Positions 11,001-23,000 of a DNA stretch of 64,000 bases are shown here, in pieces. Below the pieces are notes generated by a model. That model ran no database searches. It was given only the letters and a program-made list of their open reading frames with translations, and had not been told where the DNA came from. The first letter of the stretch is position 1. Every line of letters starts with the position of its first letter. Location of the stretch: assembly GCA_946406115.1 (NCBI GenBank), contig OX291561.1, positions 3,154,273 through 3,218,272 on the forward strand. Direction: 5' to 3'. The position numbers and the translations under genes are program-made. The DNA is from Apoda limacodes. Lineage: Eukaryota; Arthropoda; Insecta; Lepidoptera; Limacodidae.

Positions 11001-14000
11001 GGATATTGTAAATCAAAAAATTACCATTTTGTAAATATAACAAACTATTTGCCTTTAATAGTCACAAAAAAAACTTTTATTTAAGAAGAGGCAACGAAAT
11101 ATAATTGACATGGTAACAAAAAAAAACAACGGCATAATGGCTCACCGTCACTTCAATAAAGCTACTCATCGAAAACAAAATCTCACAAATCTTGAAATGA
11201 TGAAAGTAAATAAAGAAAAAAAATTAAGTTAATTAATCGAAAAAAATCGAAAATAGCTTTTGAGCAAGTGCAGTTAGCTCATTGTGTCATCTGCTAAGCG
11301 ACACCTAATATCTACAGCTAAATAGCCCGCTGCTGGGTAGGCGCGTTCAGACTCCGCGCTGGTAGTGACTATGGTAAGTAGGCTGTTATACCCGGAACAT
11401 GAAAGATTCGCGCACTCTCTGTCACAAAATCTCGATCGATATTGTCGAGATCTCGAACGAGATTGAATATTGAAAAAATGGCCGAGATCTCTTGCGATTC
11501 GAAACCTCCCGATATCGAGATTGCATCCCGTAGTCACAGTGACTGTGAACCTAACTTAACCTAAAATAAATTGCCAAACTTAACCCAGTAGTTCAACATA
11601 CCCCGGTTACCAACGTACTATTTCGCAATCTTTTGTAAAGTCGTGTATTACTTTGAGAAATATAATTTTGTTTATGTTTAACTTACCACCGGATAAAGTA
11701 AAATATAACGACAAAAAAAAACTTTTTACTGATAAATATAGTAAATGATCACCAAAAATTAAATCCCATTTTAGTGTGAAATTATATACAAAAATTTTAC
11801 ATTTAGTTATTCTTTTAAAGCAAACATTACCAAACTAATCATTGTTAACCTAAAAATAGTAAATGACCACCAAAATTTTTAGTACATTTTAATTTAAAAT
11901 GTCATCCAAATATTTAACATCTCGCTATCCTATAAAAGAAAATTGCTCTCGATAAATCATTGTTTATCCAAACATAGTAAATGAAGTCCTAAAGTTTAAC
12001 CCTATACTACGGTAAAATATTCACTAAAACCTGAGCTTTAAAGTCTAAATTAATAAACCCCTACCAAAAAACATTATTTCTCTTGAGCGTTTATTCAACC
12101 AAGTGCTCATAAGGTCCAAAAATAAAACTCATACAATTTCAATAATCCTATATTAAAATTTTGAAAATTTGTAATAACTTTTTGTACTGACCAGTCTTCT
12201 TAGTTTTTATAAATTCCTGTGCGCTTTGCATAATCATAAATTTTCTTCCGAAAACCCAATTTTCACATTCCCTTCGACGTCCCCCCTTCACTTCGTACAT
12301 TCACGAGTTATGAGAGGTAAGTCAGATTTCCGTACATTTTTGTAACGATTCCAGAGTTGGGACAGCTCGAGATTGTTCCCAATAAGGCCCCGGTTCGGGC
12401 GGCTGAGGTGTCCGGGAGTCAAGCGGCAAGGGCTTCTAAGACGCGAGATTTAACTTAATTTGGCGTCATTATACTTTATTTGGTAACATGTCTACATTTT
12501 ATGGCAGTTATAGTGGTTTAATTAGGTAGGAATAGCGCATTAATTTGCTCACTAAGAATTGGTGATCATTTACCACATTCGGTCTTTGAATACAATTTAA
12601 AGTGCAATCATGACTAAAACAGCTAGAACCATTGTAATTTTAGACTCTCTTTTTTGGTACATGTTTCGTTTTTTGGTGTTTAGTACATTTTTTTGGTAAG
12701 AGAGCTTAGGGTGTCGAAATATTTTTTGGTGGTCAATATATTTAATCCCATTTTATTTTATTGAAAATACTTTCGTTTCTGAAGCTTTAAACTAAAACAA
12801 ATTACGAAATTGGGAAGTAATCAATAGCTAAAAAAAAACCATTGCTATTAATCGTAATATTATTAACATTGTAACGTGACAACTTGTGCCTTTCACTTTT
12901 TATGTCTGTCTCTCTCGCTCTTAGGCGGGCTAACCATGCCGCGTGCCTCTCACTCGCTCTCATTGTGAGCGCATAACGTGAGCGGAGCGTAACGCAGTTT
13001 CTTGAAGTGTCACCCGGCAAACCAATTTATAAGACGTTGTCACGTCAAAACCTTAAATATACTATGTCATACTGTATGTTGATAATATAATAAACCTATA
13101 AAGTTTGTTTGTTTTCAGGGTTCTGTACCCAAAGGGTAAAAAACGGGACCCTATTACGAAGACTCCACTATCCGTTCATTTTTCTTTCTTTCAGTCGGGT
13201 TTGAAAATTTTTTATTGCATTTGATAGCCTAATTCTTGAGGTACGCTATTTATTTAACATCACGCTACGACTCTTAGTATCTTCAATGTTATGCTTATAT
13301 ACTAAGTTTTTACATTTAACATCTGATAATTTTATATTCTTGCTACATGACTTTTTGGAGCACTTATGATGCCTTTGGACGCCCTTTCTAGTCACGCCGC
13401 AGCGTTTCAAGGTAAGTTCAAATTAACAGAACTGGCGAGCAGCACCGTATAAATATTACACGAACCATTTGGAGCCACTTTTGACCCCCTCATAACTCAA
13501 AAACCAATTAATATAAATATGTCAAATTATTAAGTTCATATATTGAAACTTGCAAGGTACATATGTGCTCCAAATTTCATAAACACGTCTCAAACGCTTA
13601 TTTAGATTTTAACGTCCAAAAATCGTCATTACTGACTGAGCTATAGATGACCTATAAAGTTCAATTTTGGCACCCAGGTAGGTAGTTGGGTGAATATGAA
13701 ACAAAGGAATAAATCAGTAAATAAAACTAGTAAATTTTTATAATTTTATGCTAATTTTTTAATAAATTGATTCTATTAGGAACACATACTTAATTACACA
13801 TACAAAATTGATGACAGCCGGTCTTTATGTGGATTTTAAGGTATTCACGTAAATAGGTGGTATCACCCTTCATTTTATTTAAATCCAAACATATCAGTTT
13901 TCGTACTTCGACTATCGACTTTAGTACGGTGGCCATGGAGCAGCGGGGTGGGGAGCGGTGCTTTAAAACCTTGACGAAAACGTGCCCGAGCGAGCGGCAG

Positions 14001-17000
14001 CCGCGATAGTTAACGTATGTACCTAAGTTATTTTTGAGCATTAAATAGATAACAGGTAATTCGTTACGTAATGCCTCCATATGTAAGCTACCTATTCCAT
14101 TCGATTGTATATTCTTTGTTTAAGTATAGTGATATACAACAAACCAATAGGATACGTGAGACTATAGTAGAGTATGTATGTCGTAACCGCTAAAAATCAA
14201 AACGAGAAATCATAGCTTATTTAGATTTCTGTTCGATGATACAGTATGTTTATTTCCGACAAAAAAAATTTTAACCAGTTTAATACTGCAATGTTGGCAA
14301 GTATGGAGCGACCAAAAATTAAATTAAATTCGATAGACGAAATAGACTGTTCAAGGTATTTAAAAAAACGAGCAAATGAAGTACTCAAAAATAATGAGGA
14401 TGTTTCATCGCTAACTGCTGGCTTAGCAAATATCATCCAGATAAAAATAGATGCACGTGTAATGTTGCGAAAAAACAAAGACTGGTAATCGGATCCATTG
14501 CAAAAATAGAGAATGTACATTGGGACGTCGACAACAGCAGTAACGCACGTAAAATTACAATACAATTTGGGCATAATTTAATTTAAGAACTAAAACAAGT
14601 CAAGATCAAGTTTCAGATATAAAGTAATGTATATGTTTACAGGAAACAATTCCCTATTTGCTTAGCATATGCTTTTACTATACACAAATTACAAGGCCTT
14701 GACAGCGCTCTTGTCGCCTAGGCTCCTCTATATTTAGTAAACGGCAGGCTTACATTGGACTCTCCAGAGTTAAAATTTAGATGCAGTACATCTTATTAAT
14801 TTAGATCAAAGACAAAAAGCTAGCCATCCTTTTGCACAAACCCTTGGGCAGTCCGTAAAAAGGCAATTTCGATAGAAGACCCTGGTGCCAGACTCGATCG
14901 AACGCCTTCGCTATGTCCAAGCTACATGCCAATGCCTTCCCCTGACTCTCACTGGCTACTGCCCATCGGTGTGTGAGATAAACTAGAATCTGTCATCAGT
15001 CGAGCGACCGTGACGGTCACTGACCAGGTCGTGTTCTTCTAGGAAAATTAGAAGCTGTGTGTTGATCACCTAGTAGGAGCCTAGAGGCGCATCCACTGAG
15101 ACGGAATATCCGGACGTGTAGTTAGCAGAAGATCTCTTCATTCTCGTTGGAGAATGTGCCAGCTGAGAGAATCCATAGATCAGAGCAAATTCATGGGCAG
15201 ATATCCCTGCGTAGTAATTAGTTCGAGAACTGAGCCACTCACGATGGTGGGCGTTGAAGTCTCCCAAAATAACTAGTTCTACTGTGGGATATTGCTCTAG
15301 AACTTTTTCAGTCGTCAAACTGAGATGCTTGAAGAGTCGAGTTACGTACGTGTCACCACTATGAGACCTGTATAGGCACGCATAGATACGAGTGTGGCCG
15401 CCGTGATCTACGCGCACCCACAATATCGACAGGTCCCTTCAATGCTTTGAAGGCGGCGACAGCAGATATCCTCCCGGACGAACATACATACACCAGCGCG
15501 ACTCACAAAATTGTGCTTGAGTTTGTAGCTGGGACAGTGCAAGTGCGTGAAAAGTCTGGATGGGGAAAGCAGGAGGTGTAGTTGTAGGGTATGTGTGTGT
15601 TAACTAAAGAAGACCTAAATCCAGGAAGTAGTCTGATTACAACAATGATGTTTAGAAACAAGTATACTGCTTCCAAAGTTAAAGGTGAATGAAAATATTA
15701 CCTTATTACTCAATAACTCCTGTACAAACAATATTTCTAAATTTTATAACACATAATTATAATGAACTTGGTTACCTTTAAATTGACGTTTGAAGGTGAA
15801 CAGAGACGGTCAATTCAAGTTTTTTGAGTGACTATCTAAGTAAATTTAAATACATTTTAACACTTTTGTGTTTATTGCTGACTTGCCGACTGCTAAATCG
15901 AGGGGATGGGGTCGATTCCCGCACAAGACAAATATTTATGTGATAAACATGTTAGGTTCAGTTCCTCTGTGGTAAACGTAGATACGGAGCCAGCGAAGCG
16001 AGCGGAGCGTTCCAGCCAAGCTTCATATAATAATCTGTTCAATTACATGATAATTTCTATTCCATACTTTATGATCTGCCTAGGCATATTATGAAACGGC
16101 GGATTATACGATTTGCCTGCGACATATATATATAAAAGGCAATGTCTTGACCGACTCATCACCGCCCAGCCCAAACCACTAAGAATAGAAATTTGAAATT
16201 TTATGGGAAATAATATGTTTACTAGCCAATTAACTTGGTATGAATGCTGTTCAATGCAGGTAACACTTATTGCAACGTTTTTAAAAATTTAACTTCTGAC
16301 CCCATTGAAAGGGGGTGGCAAATTTTGTATAAAAAATAAGGGATGAAAGGGGTTGGCAAAAGTTTGAATAGGAAATAATATTTTTAATGTCTTATCTCTA
16401 TATATTAAAGCGATGTTTAACAAAAGAATTGTTGAAATTCAACTCCTAAAGAGGTGAAAGAGTGGTTGGAAGTTGTTATAAAAATTCGTCATTTATAAAA
16501 TAAAAATGAAAACTTGTTTTCAGGAACAATCCGCGAGTTGGTAAAATAAGAAATAAACCGGGCTAGGCAACATTTGGGGGGAATTTATAAATCTGTGGTA
16601 AATTTTACATGAAACTTTGTATTATTGCTCAGTAAATTTTACGATTTTTAAAAATTCAGCTCCTAAGGGGAAATGTTCGTGACATTGCTCGAATTTACAT
16701 GTATTGACATATACACCAAGCTTTGCGACCTTTTTTCTGCTCATAGGTGCTAAATATTTAATTTTAGAATAGCCCAAAATACACCGTTTTTTTAATTGTA
16801 AATATTTTAAACCTAATCACGTCCTACCATAACATGGTGTCAGAATTAGAGTGACAAAAACCATTGAATATAGTCGCCGTATCGTCAGTCTGCCGCCGCT
16901 ATGTCGGAATCTCCAAAGGAAAATGCCGGTCCAGAAGCCATCCATCCATCCAATGTCAACAGTTCCTATTTTTCCACAATAAACATGCTTTCCAACAATA

Positions 17001-20000
17001 TGCCAATAACTTGGAAGAATGGGTAATGCAACTACGCATTTACATACGAGCGAACAATTTGAAGCACGTGCCATTGACATTGCGTGAAAATTCGCCATTC
17101 TCCTTCATTACAAAGGTACGGTTGCATTACAAACATTTTTCTCGTTTGATGTTAATATAAACACTATCAAGTTCGATCAACTAGTTGAAAAAATTTGGAA
17201 CGCACTTCTAGCCGCAATTGAACATAACAATGGAAAGACATAAGTTATTCAATAGAAGAAAAAATGCCGACGACTCTATGGATCAATATGTTACACACCT
17301 GAAAAATATTAAAGAAATTACAAGACTGTCTACTAAGAGTTTTTTTTTTAGCTGGAACATAAACAATAACTACATAAAAATTTTGACAGACAAGCCGAAG
17401 ACACTTGATGAAGTTATCCAAGTAGCTGAACAACTAAATAACAGGCCAGATAGCTAGAAGACAAAACATTCGTCAGAGCAATCAATGAATTAAGACTTAC
17501 CAGACCTCGGTTCTCAAAACAACACATTTAGCATGATCTCAAGCCAGAACGTCACAGTCACAGTCATCTTTTCATCAGTCACAACGATCTCAAATATGCA
17601 GCAAGTGTGGCCAAGTTCAGCGGGTTAAGTGTCCTGCAAAAGGAATCAAGTGTAGATTTTGCCACAAATTTCATCATTTGCCTCTATTTGCAGAAATAAA
17701 AAGAAAGTAATTTATGTTGAAGATTATGATGTAAATGTCATTGTCAATCATGATGATAATGAAATATTTGTAAGCTCCATATTTTGTCCCCAGTCAGGTA
17801 ACAACTCTACGTCATGAAGAACTAATGTAACTGTCAAAAACATAAATATAGATTTTTACTACATACAGGGGCTGACACAAACATAATTTCATTAAACACA
17901 TTCAACAAACTCAATATGCTTACCCATTCACTACATGAAAGTCAACACAAATTTTCAACATTTAGTGGTGAGATAATACCAACTGTCGGTCATTGTACAC
18001 TAAGTGTCAAATATTACAACAAAAGTCAAAATATTAATTTTCACGTTGTTGACCTAAACTGTCAGAATATTTAAGATAGGGAAACATGCTATGCTCTTAA
18101 CCTAATAAATAAAATAAACAAGCTATCATTCCGGTCTGAAAGCAATTCTACATTGTCTAAACAATATTTAGACCTATTCGAGGTTAAAGGGACATCACTT
18201 GTAATTTTACTCTAAAGCCGGATGCCAGTCCATTTGAAGACGCACTTAGTCTTACAGACAAGCTCAAAAAAGAATATGAGGATTCAGAACAACTAGGCAT
18301 TATTCTCAAAGATCAGGAGCCAACACAATGGGTAAGAGCAATAGTCTTAATATTCAAGAAAAATGGTAAGCTCAGGTTATGTATTGATCCTCGTAGACTT
18401 AATGAAGCCATTTTGATGCCGCACTATCAATTTCCTATACTGGACAAGATCAAAGCAGACCTGGTTAATGCCAAATATTTTACAACGCTAGATGTCAACA
18501 AAGGTTTCTGGATGTTAAAGCTAAGCTAATCTTCTTCTAAGCTATGCACATTCATAACACCCTATGGCAGGTACAGATTAAGTCGACTCTTATACGGAAT
18601 TAATGCAGCGCCTGAGATATTTTACAGAGAAATTATCAAATGGCTCAGCGACATAGATGGAGTATAAATAATGATAGACGATTTTCTTGTTAATGGCACA
18701 ACCATAGAGGAACACAAAAAAAGGTTACAGTTAGTCCTGGATCGTGCACGTAAAATTAATCTAAAATTTAATAAAGAAAAATCTGTGTTCTGTCAATCTT
18801 CAGCCAAATACCTAGGTCACACGTTTAACCAACATGGAGTTAGTGTAGATCCATCCAAAAGACCATATGCGAGATGTCACCTACAGTTTCAGTCACCAAA
18901 CTGCAACGCTTTATGGGTATGGTCTATTATCTAAGCCCTTTAATTCCAAATCTTTTCAAAAGTCTAGACATTTTAGAATTATTTTAACCTAAAAATACTT
19001 GTTGGATTTGGTCAGAACAGCATCAGTCAGAGTTTGATATTGAAAGACTAATCAGCTCCACTCCTGTTCTTATATATGAAGATCCTAACAAAGAAACCAC
19101 ATTGTCGGTTGATTCATCAAAAGATGTTATGGGAGCAGTCTTGCGATAACAAAATCAGCTCAATATCTGCTTCTCTCCCAAAATTCCAACAAAATTATTC
19201 ACAGATAGAAAAAGAATTGCTAGCAGTCTTATTTCGATGTACCAAATTTCATCAGTATATCTATAGAAAACAAGTTTTTTGTTTTGAAATTTGAATTTGA
19301 AACAGACCTTAAGCCACTTATAACTTTATTTAAATAAGCTCTTTTTGATGTTCCAGCACGTCTTCTAAGGATTATGTTACGCTTACAGCCAATACACTGG
19401 CCTGCAAAAGAAGGTATAGCAGTTTTTAAATTGAATTTTGTCCTAAACTATTAAACTAGAATTGATCCATCACCCATATTTACCAGATATGGTCCTGCAT
19501 ACTCATTTGAGTGCCATTTTGTATGGCCACTAACTGTGCGACCTCCCGAGGAGATGCCAGCCCATACGTGTACAGAGCCCCCGCCGTATTGGACTCTTTC
19601 TGCAGAGCAGGCTTGAGCGTATCGTTCACCGCCTGTAGACTTTTGGCCTTCCGTCATGAGTCAATAATGAGAAAAGTGACTCATCCGTGAACAAGACTTT
19701 TGCCCATTCTTCTTCACCCCACTGTTGGTCACGAGCATACCTCAATCTGTAAACCCGATGCCCTGCCTCAAGTTTGGAAGCATTTCCTGGCCTGTAGGGC
19801 TACAGTTTAACCTCAGCAAGTCTTCTTTTGACCGTGTCTTCGCTAATGTAATCATCCCTCATCAGGAGAAGCTGCTGTTGGACCTGACTGCATTGAGGTG
19901 ACGTTTTCTCAAGATAGTGCCGGCAATATATCGGTCTTCTCTAGCTGTAGTACATCTGGGACGGCCATAACATGGTCTTCTGAGATGGTTTCCGGTTTCT

Positions 20001-23000
20001 TCGTACCTTTGTTTCACATTCAAGACCGTTCTTAATGTTACACCCACCATTCTTGCAGTACGACGCATACTGATCCCTAGTTTCAGATGTGCCATAATTC
20101 TTGCAGATTCTTTAGGTGAAAGAGGCATGATAATTAATGTTTATGTGCGAAAGATACCTTGTCTTGTGAATTAAATGTAAATGATCAAAAAAAAAAAATG
20201 CGAAATCAAAAGCAGAAAGCTAAAAGTAAAAAATTACAGCATTTGAAAAGGGAGCGTTTTTTTGTTTGTTTTTTCAGCCATGATTTAAAAGGAGGTTGTC
20301 AGAAAGGAGTTTTTATTTTTAACAAAACGAAATTTTCTACATAATGCTTTTTATTAACAAGTTTCTAATTCAAATAGCACAAAAGTTATCATGTTTATGA
20401 GTGTTATACCTTCTTTTGCAGGCCAGTGTAGTTTAAGAGTCACATACAAGCCTGGTCGTTATTTATTCATTGCAAATACTCTATCTCGTGCAGCTTTACT
20501 TGAACATGCATTATCAGATCTAGATCAAGATATTGATCTACATATAAATTAAGTAATGTCAAGTCTATCAGTTAGTCCAGAAAAGCTAAGAAAATACAAG
20601 AATCTACTCTCAAGGATGATGTCAAACACAAATCCTTCTGGTCTTCTGGTCCGAACATATTTTACACAGAAAGATCAATTACATGTCAGTGATACTGTTG
20701 TCCTAAAGCCGAATAAAATAGTCATACCTAAGTCCATGAGAGTCCAAGAATTTCCTATTCGTGACATGGTATTCCCAGCAACATAATTTTAGGCAATGGT
20801 CCACCGTTTAGCAGCAAATTATTCTTTTCATTTACTTAAGGTTGCCACATAGAACTCAAGACATCTAGTCCATAATTAAGCTGTTCAAATGGAATGGCGG
20901 AACAGTTAAAAATGTGCCGAAAAATGTAAAATGGATAACTGTGACCTATACTTAGCCTTATTACAGCTTAACAACACTCCCCAACAGTTAGGTTACTCAC
21001 CAGCACAGATAGCTATGGCAAGGACACTCAGAACTACTTTGCTCATCTTAGACAATCAATTATTACTTCCCACCCAGCGAACCCGCACTTCCATCTATAT
21101 CCTCACCTAAAACAAACAAAACACAATTAAAACAGTATACAAAATAACAGTACAGATTCAGCCGTAATTCCTAATACAAATGTAACGTATACTCGAAATG
21201 GTCGTGTAGTTAAAAAACCTGTAAGATTAGATAGATTATAAGTTTCATCTATTGTAAATATTAAAAAAAACCGGGTTGCACTCCGGGAGTGCGCGCAAAA
21301 GTGAAAACCTTTACACACGATTCGCGCTTAACATTCAAATATGTTACAAGACAACTCATACGTCATATTAATTGTACAGAACCAATGTCCTTAACACACA
21401 ATTCGCGCTTAACACTCAAATATTTCACAAGACATGTTTTGACCCATTGTATATTTGAGCAATATGCTACCTATATTTCTCAATAATGTAATAGGCTATA
21501 TTAAACCAATTAAACGTAATATATAGCTATGCTACTACTACGATGGAGCTGGCTCCCTATCCTATCACACGTCTCTAACTCCTCTAACTTTCGACTATTT
21601 TCTTTGACACAACCTAACATAATAATTAAAGATCGTTTATTTATTTTCTCCGCAATCCGCACTTGCATTATTATAAATAATAATGTTTGTTTATTTACGT
21701 TTTTGACGTCGTATATTTGACATCTCAATCTGTCGTAGAATTAAAATCCCTGTACTACTCATAATAGCCAAATACTAAAAATATTGCGTGGTTGTTTGGT
21801 TTTCGTCTTGCGAATTTTTATGGCGTGGCATTATGGTTTCCGTCTGACGATCAGTCTGACGCGAGTTAATCATTTTTACTCATCACAAAACTAACCTAAT
21901 GTAAATAAATCTGACGCGTCTGTCAGTCAGTCAAAGTGCACAATGCCGCTAAAGAAGTTTTCCCTTCAATAACATACCTGTCCAATCTTGCCGTCAAATT
22001 TAGCTTGATTTATATATTTTATTATTAAATTGTTTTCCATTAACATTAATTAATCAGAGGTTTTACTATGTCTACTACTATGTTTTAATTCTTCTATTTT
22101 ATTTCATTTTAAAAAAGGAAGATGTCACATAGTATATGACTTATTAGTCTATGGCCCTGCGAGGCAACACTGCGACTCACGCTTGAGCTTGCAAGCCTTG
22201 CGTCATGTACAAATTACTATTAAATATAAAATCTTACAAACTGGTAGCTCGCTTTGTGTTTTCTAGAACCTAATCACGTCCCAGTATAACATCTTTAAAC
22301 AACACAATTAACCAAACATAAAAATTGTGCGCGAACGGCGAAATGGCGCGATGGCGGCAAGGCGGTCACATTCAAAACTAAAATCCGCGTTGATCCTTAC
22401 ATTTGAACTTAGATCGAAATTCCGAAACACGACCAACTATTAGATTCCGAAGTCGCTCTATTTTCTTAAAATGCTTCTCTGTGATATCACAGATACGAGA
22501 TACATGTAGCATCGGCGTAGTGAAGAGATATGAGATATGATATTCGTATTAGTTATATTTGTATGTTACAATTATATATATTTACAGTTTGAATTCCCAA
22601 ATGCACAATGTGTCTGGAGTTCTTGATGCGTTGGATAGCTTAGTTTTCCCAACTACCCAGCTCCCAACCAAGTCCTGCGTGATGGGTGGTAAATACAGTA
22701 TATCTCAACTAAAAATGAAACACAATCTTTCAGGTTCACCGACATGGAGAAAGGACTCCACTTGAAATATCAGTTTCGTATGCCACAGACAAAAACGCAG
22801 TTCTGGAACTGTCTCAACTTTATGGTTTCGGACAATTGACCAATGTAAGTTACTTACTTTTTTTACTCAAACACGTATCAGAAAAATATTTGAATCGTAA
22901 TAATGATAAATCAATATTTATTTATATAAAATGGATGTTTTACAGAACTGGCCACTTTGATCTCAAAAAGCCGGCGTTTGGTTAAGAATTCTAAATTCAA

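Larger units (their letters stand above)
16811..22291 (+). mobile_element. Gypsy-type LTR retrotransposon, degenerate, with a nested Tc1
   Basis: Coding remnants are gag, CCHC, RT, RNase H and integrase in Gypsy order, collinear with the host gene. The last about 24 bp of the 5' LTR (ACCTAATCACGTCC...AACA, 16811-16834) match the end of the 3' LTR (22123-22291), and TGGTGTCAG at 16835 is a plausible primer-binding site. The rest of the 5' LTR is missing. RNase H is split by a Tc1 element (19393-20430). Confidence 0.8.
2023..22733 (+). other. Intron 1 of the acid phosphatase gene, 20.7 kb, transposon-filled
   Basis: Bounded by gtgagt (2023) and tttcag (22728-22733). It contains two LTR retrotransposons each disrupted by a further element, plus hAT, Helitron-type, LINE and SINE remnants, all listed separately. 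The two largest insertions alone account for over 12 kb, so most of its length comes from insertions. Confidence 0.75.

Noticed and set aside
13790..14080. 96-codon minus-strand open frame in intron 1
   Set aside because: No recognisable domain, no splice context, and surrounded by repeats.
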